Positions 51,719-60,475 of a DNA stretch of 64,000 nucleotides are shown here, piece by piece; position 1 is the stretch's first letter; each line of letters begins with the position of its first letter. The DNA comes from Corallococcus caeni (GTDB taxonomy: Bacteria; Myxococcota; Myxococcia; Myxococcales; Myxococcaceae), in the NCBI RefSeq assembly GCF_036245865.1, contig NZ_BTTW01000003.1:620001-684000 (forward strand). The letters are read 5' to 3'. The notes beneath the pieces are model-generated. The model did no database searches. It was not told where the DNA came from and saw nothing but the letters and a program-made list of their open reading frames with translations. The position numbers and the translations under genes were made by a program.

Positions 51719-53431
51719 ATGTCTTGGGGTCCCGTGTCGCCCCTACTCTCCCCTGCCCAGCCCATCCCGGGCGGACCCTCCGTGGATCCGCTGCACGGGA
51801 GCTTCCGCTCCTCCATCCGCCGCGAGCACGCCGAAGACGCGGCCCGCCGCGCGAGGGACCTGCTCACCGACGACGTGCTCGGCCGGCTGCTCACCACCCC
51901 GCGCGAGCCCACCACCCAGGTGCCGCATTCACGGGACGTGTTCGTCAACCGCAACCTGCGCATGGACCACGTCGAGCTCATCGGGTTCGACATGGACTAC
52001 ACGCTGGCCATCTACCACATGCGCCGGCTGGAGCAGCTGTCGTTCGACATGACGCTGGCGAAGCTGATCAGCGAGTACGGCTATCCGCCGTTCGTGGGCG
52101 GCCTGCTCTACGACCACCACTTCGTGATGCGCGGGCTGGCGGTGGACCGCGTCAACGGCAACGTCCTGAAGATGGACCGCTTCGGCCACGTGGGGCGCGC
52201 GTACCACGGCCTCAGGCCCCTGAAGCGCGACGCGTGGAAGGAGCTGTACCGCAACAAGCGCGTGCGGCTGCGCAACCCGCAGTTCGCGTGGAACGACACG
52301 CTCTTCGCGTTGCCGGAGACGTGCCTGTATTCGGGCATCATCGAGCTGATGGAGTCGCTGGGGCACACCGTGAACTACGGCAAGCTCTACGACGACATCC
52401 GGGAAGCCATCGACACGGTGCACCGGGACAACTCGCTCAAGCGGGAGATCCGCAAGGACCTGGCGCGCTACGTGTTCCTGGACCCGGAGCTGGGGCCGGC
52501 GTTGCACAAGCTGCGCTCGGGCGGGAAGCGGCTGTTCCTGCTGACGAACTCCGCGTGGGACTACACGAACGCGGTGATGCGCTACCTCTTGGACGGGCAG
52601 CTGCCGGAGTACCCCAGCTGGAAGAACTACTTCGACTTCGTGGTGACGGCGGCGGGCAAGCCGGCGTTCTTCACGGAGAACCGGCCGTTCCTGGAGCTGG
52701 ATTCGTCCACGGAGGCCGGCAAGGTCGTGGGTGAGGCGAAGTCGCTGGAGCGCGGCACGGTGTACTCCGGAGGCAACCTGGCCCAGTTCGAGGAGTTCAC
52801 CGGCTACCGGGGCGAGCACGTCCTCTACGTGGGCGACCACATCTACGGCGACATCCTGAAGTCGAAGAAGTCGTCGCTGTGGCGCACGTGCATGATCGTC
52901 CAGGAGATTGAGGACGAGATCACGTACACGGACGCGAGGCGCGAGGAGATCGTCACGCTGTCCGAGGTGGAGCTGACGCGCGCGCGGCTGGACGACGAGG
53001 TGAACCACCGCAAGACGGTGTTGAACACCCTGGAGCGCAGGCTGGAGCGCGAGGAGCTTCCCGCGGCGGAGCGGCAGGAGGTGGAGGAGCTGCGCAAGAA
53101 GACGAAGGCGGAGCTGGAGAAGCTGCGCCGGTCGTTGAAGGAGACCAACGGCATCGCGGACACGCTGGAGCGCGACGTCGAGGAGGGCTTCAACCCCTAC
53201 TGGGGCCTGCTGTTCAAGGAGGGCAACGAGAACAGCCGCTTCGGCTACCAGGTGGAGCAGTACGCGTGTCTCTACACGAGCCGCGTGTCGAACTTCCTGC
53301 ACCACTCGCCGATGCAGTACTACCGCTCGCCGCGCGACCTGATGGCGCACGAGCAGGCGGGAGCGCTGTCGAGCAAGCTGTCCCCGATGGGGAGCGAGGG
53401 CCCGCCGAAGGGGTCGTTGGAGAAGGAGTAG
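51719..53431 (+). CDS. HAD-IG family 5'-nucleotidase
   Basis: The ATG at 51719 is used; the frame further upstream is antisense to the preceding operon. The 570-residue enzyme belongs to the large cytosolic 5'-nucleotidase-like HAD-IG group. The catalytic motif is ELIGFDMDYTLAIY with D91 and D93, the threonine/serine motif is FLLTNSAWDYTN, and the late acidic motif is VLYVGDHIYGDIL. A coiled coil (RRLEREELPAAERQEVEELR to SLKETNGIADTLE) is inserted between the core and the C-terminal YQVEQYACLYTSRVSN segment. Role: dephosphorylation of nucleoside monophosphates. Similar myxobacterial proteins are annotated only by family. Confidence 0.9.
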   Translation: MSWGPVSPLLSPAQPIPGGPSVDPLHGSFRSSIRREHAEDAARRARDLLTDDVLGRLLTTPREPTTQVPHSRDVFVNRNLRMDHVELIGFDMDYTLAIYHMRRLEQLSFDMTLAKLISEYGYPPFVGGLLYDHHFVMRGLAVDRVNGNVLKMDRFGHVGRAYHGLRPLKRDAWKELYRNKRVRLRNPQFAWNDTLFALPETCLYSGIIELMESLGHTVNYGKLYDDIREAIDTVHRDNSLKREIRKDLARYVFLDPELGPALHKLRSGGKRLFLLTNSAWDYTNAVMRYLLDGQLPEYPSWKNYFDFVVTAAGKPAFFTENRPFLELDSSTEAGKVVGEAKSLERGTVYSGGNLAQFEEFTGYRGEHVLYVGDHIYGDILKSKKSSLWRTCMIVQEIEDEITYTDARREEIVTLSEVELTRARLDDEVNHRKTVLNTLERRLEREELPAAERQEVEELRKKTKAELEKLRRSLKETNGIADTLERDVEEGFNPYWGLLFKEGNENSRFGYQVEQYACLYTSRVSNFLHHSPMQYYRSPRDLMAHEQAGALSSKLSPMGSEGPPKGSLEKE

Positions 53432-53432
53432 C

Positions 53433-54215
53433 TCAGGGCGTCGCGGGAAGCCGGCCCCAGATGACGTCGCTGAAGCGCGACGTGGGCGCCGGCTCGATGC
53501 CCAGCTTGCGCAGGTCGTCGGTGTGGCGAGCGCCCTTCACGACGACCCACCGGCGGGCGACGCGCCTCCCCTCCTCCACCGCTTCGGGCGTGAGGGGGGC
53601 GTGCTCCGCGAAGCGGCGCAGGACGTCGAAGGCCGGCTGGGCCTTCTTCGGCTTGGCGAACATCGGGTCGAAGAAGACGACGTCGAAGGACTTCGCGGGC
53701 AGCGTCTTCAGGTACGCGTGCGCGTCCGCGTGGACGACTTCGATGGCGCAGGAGTCCGCGCCCCGGTCATAGCGCTGGAGCCCCTCCGCGGCGACGATGC
53801 ACAGGGGCAGGCTCTTCTCCAGTCCCACGACACGGCCCGTCGGACCTACGGCGAGCGACGCCACCAGCGCGTCCTGCGCCAGGCCCAGGGTGCAGTCGAG
53901 CACGGCATCGCCCGGGACGATCTCCGCGACCTTGAGGAACGCATCATCGCGCTGACCCTGCCGAAGGCGCATGCGCCGCAGGTGCGCCATGCCCGCGTGG
54001 AAGCCGAATGAACCCTGCGGTTCCCACAGCGTCACGCCATCGCCGCCCACGACGAGCAGCGCGTCCACCTTGGTGCCCAGCCAGGGCGCGATGCCCTCAC
54101 TGGAGCGGCGCGAAAGGAACGGCAGGTTCCACCGCTGCGCCACGGCCCGCGCCTCGCGCACCGTGGCCACGTCCGTCTTCGTGCTGGTGGTGACGGCGAG
54201 GGGAAGCGGAGTCAT
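53433..54215 (-). CDS. RsmJ/YhiQ-like SAM-dependent methyltransferase
   Basis: The ATG at 54215 is preferred to a TTG at 54224. The 260-residue product begins with VTTSTKTDVATVREARAVAQ and LPFLSRRSSEGIAPW, then has the SAM site AVLDCTLGLAQDALVASLA, an acidic VVGLEKS and the catalytic-type DVVFFDPMFAKPKK (DPMF, as in RsmJ). RsmJ methylates G1516 of 16S rRNA; the N-terminal part here is closer to the Firmicute YpiP group, so the target is uncertain. It is convergent with the HAD gene (1 base apart) and head-to-head with a small lipoprotein gene. Confidence 0.8.
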   Translation of the reverse strand: MTPLPLAVTTSTKTDVATVREARAVAQRWNLPFLSRRSSEGIAPWLGTKVDALLVVGGDGVTLWEPQGSFGFHAGMAHLRRMRLRQGQRDDAFLKVAEIVPGDAVLDCTLGLAQDALVASLAVGPTGRVVGLEKSLPLCIVAAEGLQRYDRGADSCAIEVVHADAHAYLKTLPAKSFDVVFFDPMFAKPKKAQPAFDVLRRFAEHAPLTPEAVEEGRRVARRWVVVKGARHTDDLRKLGIEPAPTSRFSDVIWGRLPATP

Positions 54216-54235
54216 GGCGGGCAAGGTCCCATACC

Positions 54236-54634
54236 ATGCGTCTCATGAACTTTCGGGTCTGGATCGCCGTGCTCGCGGGAGGGGCATTTGCCGGAGGCTG
54301 CGCAGCGGCACCGCTCGCGACCTGCACGCCTGCCGACTCCACCATGAGTTGCTGCATCAAGACGCATCCCCTGAGCCCCGTCGACAGCTGCGGCGCTTCT
54401 GAGGCCGAGGCGGTTGCCGCACTCACCGCCCTGAAGACAGCCTACGAAGCCTCACGATTGACCGAAGACGAGTTCGCCAACAATGCCCACCTTCCTGAAT
54501 GGCAGCAGGCCTGCATTCGCAGCTACGTGGACTGCAAGAACCAGGGCTGGAAGGGGCGCTGCTATGAATGCCTGCGATATTGCGAAGGGCAGCACGAATG
54601 GCCCTTCAAGGCCTGCGCTCCCACGAGGAAATGA
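54236..54634 (+). CDS. small cysteine-rich lipoprotein, accessory
   Basis: A 132-residue protein with lipoprotein signal (VWIAVLAGGAFAGGC). About nine further cysteines are in the mature part, for example MSCCIKTHPLSPVDSCGASE and CYECLRYCEGQHEWPFKAC. It uses more A/T-ending codons than its neighbours. Cysteine-rich lipoprotein paralogue families of this look are common in Myxococcus, and some lipoproteins of that kind are contact-delivered toxins (SitA), but no toxin domain is visible here. The next gene starts 4 bases later and may be a partner. Confidence 0.72.
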   Translation: MRLMNFRVWIAVLAGGAFAGGCAAAPLATCTPADSTMSCCIKTHPLSPVDSCGASEAEAVAALTALKTAYEASRLTEDEFANNAHLPEWQQACIRSYVDCKNQGWKGRCYECLRYCEGQHEWPFKACAPTRK

Positions 54635-54638
54635 AGCC

Positions 54639-55013
54639 ATGGTCGAAGACCTCGAAGGCGACTGGCATCAACTCCGCGTGCTCGACACGCGAGCCCAGCA
54701 AGAAGGCACCGTCGTCCTGGATGACGCCCTTCGCTCGCTCCTGCGCCGGGCTGGCCCGTCCGTGGCCATGCCCGCCGAGGAAGTAGAAGCCGGCCTGCGC
54801 GCCCCGGAGGCCGCACGCACCCTCCTCCACCAGATGCGCCAGCGCATCACGGAGGGCTCCCGGCGCATGAGCGACGCCCTCCACCGCATGTACCGCCTGC
54901 GCGACCAGGGCGACCTGGACGGCGCGCGCCAGCAGATGCGGGACCTGCTCGCCGTGGAGGTCGTGCCGTACTACCGCGAACTCGCGCAAGGCCAGCTCGC
55001 GGACCTGGACTGA
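54639..55013 (+). CDS. DUF2379-like helical protein
   Basis: The ATG at 54639 has GAGGAAATGAAG just upstream; the longer frame overlaps the lipoprotein gene. The 124-residue acidic, all-helical cytoplasmic protein includes VVLDDALRSLLRRAGPSVAM, LLHQMRQRITEGSRRMSDAL and VEVVPYYRELAQGQL. This resembles the DUF2379 family found in many copies in myxobacteria, where members often sit next to secreted or lipoprotein genes. It follows the cysteine-rich lipoprotein by 4 bases, so the two form a pair. The role is unknown; an antidote-like role is only a speculation. Confidence 0.7.
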   Translation: MVEDLEGDWHQLRVLDTRAQQEGTVVLDDALRSLLRRAGPSVAMPAEEVEAGLRAPEAARTLLHQMRQRITEGSRRMSDALHRMYRLRDQGDLDGARQQMRDLLAVEVVPYYRELAQGQLADLD

Positions 55014-55019
55014 AGCGCC

Positions 55020-57182
55020 CTACTCCGCGACCGCCTGGAGCTTCCGGCCACCCTGCATCTGCGCCACCGTCACGGACTGGTTCCGGCCGTTGCGCTTGGA
55101 GTGGTACAGGCACTGGTCCGCCAGGTCGATCATCTGCTGCTTCTCCATGGCGTTGTCCGGGAACGTCGCGATGCCCAGCGACATCGTGATGCGCAGCGGG
55201 CCCATCTCCGTCTGGAACACCTCCGCCATCACCGCCTCGCGGATGCGCTCGGCGATGATCTTCGCGCCCTGCACGTCCGTCTCCGGCATCACCATCACGA
55301 ACTCCTCGCCGCCGTAGCGCGCGACGATGTCCGTGTCCCGCGCCAGCGTCTTGATGATGCGCGCCACGCCCTTGAGCACCTGGTCGCCCGTCGGGTGCCC
55401 GTACGTGTCGTTCACACTCTTGAAGTGGTCCACGTCCGTCAACATGATGGAGCACTTGCGGTTGTACCGCCGCGCCTGCGCCAGGATGTCGTCCGCGCGC
55501 GACTGGAACGTGCGGTGGTTGAGCAGCCCCGTGAGGCCGTCCGTCGTCGCCATCTTCTCCATCTGCTCGTAGAGCTGCGCGCGCAACACCGCCTGCGCCG
55601 CCTGGATGGCGATGACTTCGATCATCCGCAGCACGTCCTGCTCGAACGCCGTCTTCTTGCGCGACCCCGCCACCAGCGTGCCCAGGATGCGGTCCCCCGC
55701 CACCAGCGGGAAGATCTTCAGCGCGCCCAGGCCGCGCACCTGCGTCTCCTCGTCGAAGATGACCTGGCGGTCCATCGCCTTGATGTCCCGCCCCGGCAAC
55801 GGCGCCCCGTAGCGCACCACGTTCGCCACCAGGCCGTTGTTGTCCTGGAACGTGCGCCCCTCCAGCGCCTTGCCCTGCGCCGTGACGCCCGTCATCCGCA
55901 TCACGCGGTGCACCCGCTTGCCCTCCTGCTCCGACACCAGCGTCACCGCGCAGAAGTCCAGCCCCGCCAGCTGCCGCGTCGCCTCCAGCACCGCCACGAA
56001 CACCTGGTCCGGGCTGCCCGCGCGGTTCAGCTCCTCGATGGCCCGGAAGAACCGGTCCTTCTCGTCGCGCGTCTTGCGGATGTAGCTCATCACCCGCTCC
56101 ACCTCGATGGAGCGCAGCACCTCTCCCGCGATGGTGGTGAGCATCTTCTCGTCCTGATCCGTGAACGGCTCGTTCTTGAGCTTGTCCGCCACCAGCACGC
56201 CGCGCACCAGCCCGCTGCCCTCCAGGATGGGCACCGCCAGGAGCGCCTGCACCGTGGGGCCGCCGCCCTCGTAGTACGTGACGCCCTTGAGCCCCTGCGG
56301 CGAGTTCATCCGCACCGGCGCGCGGCGCTTCAGCACCCCGCCGATGATGCCCTCGCCCGCGTTGAACTTCTCCCGCTGCACCCGCTCCGACGCGGAGCGG
56401 CAGTCGTACAGCTTCAGGCTCCGGTCGTCCGACGTGAGCAGGAACGCCGCGCAGGTGTCCGTGCGCAGGCCCGTCTCCGCGATCTCCAGCGCCGCGTGCA
56501 CCGCGCCTTCAATCTCCTTCACCGACGCGACCAGCCACTTCTCGTCGGAGTTCATCCCGCTGAAGCTGTCCTGCGTGCCGGAGGACACCAGCCGGAAGGT
56601 GCGCGCGCGCTCCTCCACCTCGCGGATGCGCTTCTGCACCGCGTCCGACTCCGCCCGCTTCGCCACCGCCATCCGCGCGGACAGCACCAGGTGGTACAGC
56701 CCCGCGAACAGCGCCAGGAACAGCGTGTGCGTCAGGAAACCCGTGACGTTCACCACCGGCCCGCCCAGCGTCACCAGGCCGTCGTACACCAGCGCCACGC
56801 CCAGCAGCGTCATGCCCGCGTTGCGCGGCAGGAACGCCACCAGGAACGCCATCAAGAGATACACGATGGGGAACAGCTCCCCGCCGCCGATGGCCACCAC
56901 GATGAAGGCCGCGGAGATGAGCCCGCCGCCCAATTCCAGGTCGTCGCGCAGGTCGATGACCGCGCCCACCGAGGAGCGCATCGCCCGGCGCCACGCCGCC
57001 ATGCCGATGCCGACGAGCAGCCCCATCACGAGCGCCGCTTCCGTCCAGCCCAGCGTGTGCAGGCCCCGGAAGCCGCCCTGCGCCAGGTGCACGAAGGTGG
57101 CCAGCGCCACCGCCGCGGGGATGGCGCGGAAGAAGGCGCGCACGAGCTTCGCCGGAGAGGGCACCACGGTCAGCGAGGTCAT
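55020..57182 (-). CDS. membrane GAF-GAF-GGDEF diguanylate cyclase
   Basis: A 720-residue protein with an N-terminal membrane domain of about six helices (residues 15-180; for example LFPIVYLLMAFLVAFLP). Two GAF-like domains lie at about 195-345 and 365-525 (GEGIIGGVLKRRAPVRMNS and LVSEQEGKRVHRVMRM types). A C-terminal GGDEF domain has active-site GGEEF at 624-628 and the inhibitory RxxD (RDTD) five residues earlier. TGLLNHRTFQSR and TDVDHFKSVNDTYGH are intact, so activity is expected. Its ATG overlaps the stop of the FtsB-like gene. Confidence 0.92.
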   Translation of the reverse strand: MTSLTVVPSPAKLVRAFFRAIPAAVALATFVHLAQGGFRGLHTLGWTEAALVMGLLVGIGMAAWRRAMRSSVGAVIDLRDDLELGGGLISAAFIVVAIGGGELFPIVYLLMAFLVAFLPRNAGMTLLGVALVYDGLVTLGGPVVNVTGFLTHTLFLALFAGLYHLVLSARMAVAKRAESDAVQKRIREVEERARTFRLVSSGTQDSFSGMNSDEKWLVASVKEIEGAVHAALEIAETGLRTDTCAAFLLTSDDRSLKLYDCRSASERVQREKFNAGEGIIGGVLKRRAPVRMNSPQGLKGVTYYEGGGPTVQALLAVPILEGSGLVRGVLVADKLKNEPFTDQDEKMLTTIAGEVLRSIEVERVMSYIRKTRDEKDRFFRAIEELNRAGSPDQVFVAVLEATRQLAGLDFCAVTLVSEQEGKRVHRVMRMTGVTAQGKALEGRTFQDNNGLVANVVRYGAPLPGRDIKAMDRQVIFDEETQVRGLGALKIFPLVAGDRILGTLVAGSRKKTAFEQDVLRMIEVIAIQAAQAVLRAQLYEQMEKMATTDGLTGLLNHRTFQSRADDILAQARRYNRKCSIMLTDVDHFKSVNDTYGHPTGDQVLKGVARIIKTLARDTDIVARYGGEEFVMVMPETDVQGAKIIAERIREAVMAEVFQTEMGPLRITMSLGIATFPDNAMEKQQMIDLADQCLYHSKRNGRNQSVTVAQMQGGRKLQAVAE

Positions 57183-57460
57183 GGCGACTCCAGATGGAAG
57201 ACGATTTCGCCCGGCTTCACGTAGCCGAGTTCCTCACGCACCGACTGCTCCAGCGCCGCCGGGTCCTTGCGCAGCGCCGCGATCTCCTTGCGAAGCGCGT
57301 CGTTCTGCGCGGCCAGCGAGCGGTTGCGCTCGTCGAGCGCCTCCACGTCCTGCCGCAGGCGCAGGTAACGACGGAAGCCCTTGGCGTCCGCCACCGAAGC
57401 GAGGCTCAGGGCCACCGCCACCACCGCCGCCACCATCAGGAGCTTTCGCCGGGACGTCAT
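57179..57460 (-). CDS. FtsB/DivIC-like septum protein
   Basis: The ATG at 57460 precedes TSRRKLLMVAAVVAVALSLA, a basic N-terminus with one transmembrane helix, followed by a periplasmic coiled coil (RLRQDVEALDERNRSLAAQN) and the conserved ending LEQSVREELGYVKPGEIVF. At 93 residues it has the size of FtsB. Role: part of the FtsQLB-type divisome complex at the inner membrane. It overlaps the diguanylate cyclase gene by 4 bases (ATGA). Confidence 0.85.
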   Translation of the reverse strand: MTSRRKLLMVAAVVAVALSLASVADAKGFRRYLRLRQDVEALDERNRSLAAQNDALRKEIAALRKDPAALEQSVREELGYVKPGEIVFHLESP

Positions 57461-57543
57461 GAGCGCCGGCGAAGGTACCAGCGGCCCCCCTGCCCGCAAG
57501 AATTCCGCTCCAGCCCTGTAGCACTCCCCAGCAGGGGCGGAAC

Positions 57544-58083
57544 TCAGTCCGCTTTCAGCAGCTTCTCGATGGCCTTCGCCACGTCCGACTGGCCCTCAAT
57601 CCCCTGCCACGCGGCCACCGCGCGGCCGTGCTTGTCCAGCAGCACCGTGCTGGGCAGCGCTCGGATGCGGCCAAAGGCGCTCCCGCCCGCGCGCATGCGG
57701 TCATCCGACAGCAGCACCGGGTACGGAAAGGCGTAGTGGTCCGCGAACGGCCCCAGCACCCGGCCCTCGTCGATGTCCATCCCCACCGCGACGACCTGGA
57801 AGCCCTGGGGGCCGTACGTCTCCTGGAGCTGCTTGAGCGTGGGCAGGTCCGCCAGGCACGGGAAGCACCAGGTGGCCATGAAGGACACCAGCACCACCTT
57901 GCCCGGGAGCTGCCGCGGGTCGTAGCGCGTGGGCCCCACCGACGGCAGCCACAGCGCCCGGTAGAACGCGGGCCCGGCGTCCACCGGCCCGCTGTTCCGG
58001 TGACAGCCGGCCCCCAGGCCCGTCAGCCCGAGCACGCCCAGCGCCACCGCGCACGCGAGGGCGCGTCGTCGCACCGGACTCAC
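57544..58083 (-). CDS. TlpA-like thioredoxin-fold lipoprotein
   Basis: The GTG at 58083 is preferred, 5 bases after the Fur stop, with GGAGG about 11 bases upstream. The 179-residue product has a lipoprotein signal (ACAVALGVLGLTGLGAGC) and a thioredoxin fold with active site MATWCFPCLADLP (CFPC), then VVAVGMDIDEGRVLGPF and the cis-Pro region ALPSTVLLDKHG. It is a membrane-anchored periplasmic disulphide reductase or cytochrome-maturation-type protein. It is coupled to a Fur-type regulator, which suggests metal-linked expression. Confidence 0.87.
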   Translation of the reverse strand: MSPVRRRALACAVALGVLGLTGLGAGCHRNSGPVDAGPAFYRALWLPSVGPTRYDPRQLPGKVVLVSFMATWCFPCLADLPTLKQLQETYGPQGFQVVAVGMDIDEGRVLGPFADHYAFPYPVLLSDDRMRAGGSAFGRIRALPSTVLLDKHGRAVAAWQGIEGQSDVAKAIEKLLKAD

Positions 58084-58088
58084 GCGGG

Positions 58089-58577
58089 TCAGGCCTCCGG
58101 CTCCAGGGGGCCACCCCGCAGCTGGCACTCCCGGCACAGGCCGTACAGCTCCATCTTGTGCGAGGTCACCGTGAAGCCGTGCTTGCGCGCCACCGCGTCC
58201 TGGAGCGTCTCGATGCGGTCGTTCTCGAACTCGACGATGGTGCCGCAGCTCGTGCAGATGAGGTGGTCGTGGTGCTCGCGCCCCGCCGCCGCCTCGTAGC
58301 GAGTCTGCCCGTCACCGAAGTTGCGCGCGTGCGCGAGGCCGCACTCGTTGAGCAGCTTCATGGTCCGGTAGACGGTGGCCACGGACACCTTGGTGTCCTG
58401 CTCGCGCACCTTGTTCCACAGCTCCTCCACGGACAGGTGGCCGCCCACCTCGAAGAACGTGTCGATGATGAGGCTGCGCTGGCGCGTGCTCTTCAGGCCG
58501 TGCTGGGCCATGTAGCGGGCCAGCACCTCGTCCTTGTCTTTCTCGGAATGGGAGTGGCTGTGGTGATGGGTCGTCAT
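58089..58577 (-). CDS. Fur-family transcription regulator
   Basis: A 162-residue protein; the ATG at 58577 begins the histidine-rich THHHSHSHSEKDKDEVL segment. The winged helix contains KSTRQRSLIIDTFFE and VSVATVYRTMKLLNECG. The dimer domain has YEAAAGREHHDHLIC with metal ligands and two CxxC zinc sites (CTSCG and CREC). The His-rich N-terminus might be an extra metal-sensing segment. Whether it senses iron, zinc, manganese or peroxide cannot be told. It lies upstream of the TlpA-like gene and probably autoregulates that pair. Confidence 0.9.
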   Translation of the reverse strand: MTTHHHSHSHSEKDKDEVLARYMAQHGLKSTRQRSLIIDTFFEVGGHLSVEELWNKVREQDTKVSVATVYRTMKLLNECGLAHARNFGDGQTRYEAAAGREHHDHLICTSCGTIVEFENDRIETLQDAVARKHGFTVTSHKMELYGLCRECQLRGGPLEPEA

Positions 58578-58815
58578 CTGCAATCTCTGGAGCACCCCAT
58601 GTGTTGAGGTGGGAATGCCTGCTCCCGCAAGACAATTTCGCCAACCGGCCTCAGCGAGCGCCCGCTCCCCCGCTGACTACCACGGACTTCGGCGTCTTCG
58701 GCTTGCGCCGCGCCTGGGCTGTTTACATTGAGGCCGGACTGGCTCATTGACACCTGTCTGGCCGCGAAGATAGAGGCATCCGCCCTCGTAAACGAGCAAT
58801 TTTCCGAACCTTTCC

Positions 58816-60057
58816 ATGATCAGTCCCTGGCAGAGAAGACGGCAGCCCGATGACGTACCCACCCCGGTGGCGGTGGCGGTGTCGGACTTCTGCCGACGCG
58901 CGAAGGCTCCGGCCCCCGCACAGCAGGTCCGAGAGGCGCTCGCGCTCCTCACGGAGGATGAGGACTTCCGGGTCCGCGCCCTCACGGACGGTGAACCGGA
59001 GACGTCCCCCCTGGGGCCCTTCGCGGTGGTGGACATCCTGCGCGGCGTGACGCCGTCGCTCGCGGCCCAGCGCCAGGAGTGCGGCTACTACGACGTGGTC
59101 CAGGAGCTGGCCCAGGTGCGCGAGGAGAAGACGCCGCCCCCCGCGCCCGCTCCCACCACGCCCGTGTTCGCCCTCCCCTCCTCCCCCGTGGAGGAGACGG
59201 ACGCCAGGACGGGCCGCCGCAAGAGCGCCAAGGCGGAGGCCGCCGCCGTCCAGGAGCGCATCGCGCCGAAGAAGCGCACCACCGACGCGGAGGACGCCGA
59301 CACCGCCGCACAGGCCACGCTGGCACCGCAGGCGCCTGAAGAAGAGGAGGCCCCGCGCTTCCTCAAGCGCGAGCTGCCCCGCCCCCGCGGCCGCTTCACC
59401 CGCGTGGAGGCCCAGCGACTGTCGTTCTTTGAACTGACGCGCGCGGAGGGCAAGGAGACGCTGGAGGCCGCCATCGAGGCCACGGAGCACCGCTACTCGC
59501 TGCTGCGCACGCTGGAGCACCGCTACAACGGCCCGCGCGGCGAGCTGACCCAGGTGGACATGGAGAACGTCCTCCGGCAGCACGGCATCATGGAGACGCT
59601 GGAGGCCCGCGAGCGCCACAACATCCAGACGGCCTATGCCTCGCAGCGCGGCGCCACCGGCCGCGTGGGCTGGGCGCTGGGCCTGTCCCCCAGCGAGCTG
59701 CAGCGGCTCACCCACGCGCTCAAGCTGGAGGAAGAGGTGGAGGCCCTGCGCGAGCGCTTCCGCAACGAGGTGCTGGCGACGGGCCACCTCACCCACCGGC
59801 TGGATCTGCTCGGCCGGGACAAGTACCTGGTGGACCTGGGCATCCAGAAGCGCTTCGCCGACGCGCTCCGCAAGGAGCTGGAGCGGCTGGCGAAGGATGC
59901 CCTGCCGGACGCCACGGATCTGCACTCGCTGGCCAACGTCGTGGGGCGCAAGCACGGCGCGCCCGCGGAGCTGGTCACCCGCGCTTTCGAACGCCTGAAC
60001 CTGACGGAGGGCCTGCGCAAGCAGCTCTCCGCCCAGGCCCAATCCCCTTCGCACTGA
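58816..60057 (+). CDS. protein with Fis-like helix-turn-helix, unknown function
   Basis: A 413-residue soluble protein. The N-terminus (VAVAVSDFCRRAKAPAPAQQ, VREALALLTEDEDFRVRALT) is helical. A Pro/Ala/Glu-rich linker follows (about 105-180), then a helical domain (AAIEATEHRYSLLRTLEHRY). A Fis-type helix-turn-helix appears around 270-305 (NIQTAYASQRGATGRVGWALGLS region), and a long C-terminal helical part ends it. DNA binding is plausible. The ATG at 58816 is used; no Shine-Dalgarno is obvious. The FmdB-like gene follows after 25 bases. Confidence 0.68.
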   Translation: MISPWQRRRQPDDVPTPVAVAVSDFCRRAKAPAPAQQVREALALLTEDEDFRVRALTDGEPETSPLGPFAVVDILRGVTPSLAAQRQECGYYDVVQELAQVREEKTPPPAPAPTTPVFALPSSPVEETDARTGRRKSAKAEAAAVQERIAPKKRTTDAEDADTAAQATLAPQAPEEEEAPRFLKRELPRPRGRFTRVEAQRLSFFELTRAEGKETLEAAIEATEHRYSLLRTLEHRYNGPRGELTQVDMENVLRQHGIMETLEARERHNIQTAYASQRGATGRVGWALGLSPSELQRLTHALKLEEEVEALRERFRNEVLATGHLTHRLDLLGRDKYLVDLGIQKRFADALRKELERLAKDALPDATDLHSLANVVGRKHGAPAELVTRAFERLNLTEGLRKQLSAQAQSPSH

Positions 60058-60082
60058 CTCATCGACACGAGGTACCCACCCC

Positions 60083-60409
60083 ATGCCCATCTACGAGTAC
60101 GGCTGCTCGGCCTGTGGAAAGACCATCGACGTCCTGCAGAAGATGTCCGACCCGACGCCCCCCGCGTGCACCGCGTGCGGCGCCCAGGGCACGCTGAGCA
60201 AGCAGGTCAGCCGCTCCAGCTTCCACCTCAAGGGAGGCGGCTGGTACTCCGACCTGTACGGCTCCACGAAGAAGGACGGCGGCGGTTCGTCATCGTCGTC
60301 GTCCTCCTCGTCGTCGACCGCGTCCACCGCGGCCGCGGCGCCGAGCAGCAGCCCGGCGGCCAGCGCTCCCGCGGCCGCGCCCGCCCCCGCGTCCGGCGAC
60401 AAGTCGTAG
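60083..60409 (+). CDS. FmdB-family zinc-ribbon regulatory protein
   Basis: A 108-residue protein. Residues 1-50 form the typical FmdB/CxxC ribbon: MPIYEYGCSACGK and PPACTACGAQG, then SRSSFHLKGGGWYSDLY, all family marks. The last 45 residues are Ser/Ala/Pro low-complexity. Small FmdB proteins are widespread; functions are poorly known, possibly regulatory. It follows the Fis-like gene and may share its transcript. Confidence 0.88.
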   Translation: MPIYEYGCSACGKTIDVLQKMSDPTPPACTACGAQGTLSKQVSRSSFHLKGGGWYSDLYGSTKKDGGGSSSSSSSSSSTASTAAAAPSSSPAASAPAAAPAPASGDKS

Positions 60410-60475
60410 CGCGCACGCCCCACCGCCCCCGGCTGAAAATTCGCTGGGGGCGCGGGGAGGCCGCACACTTGACGC

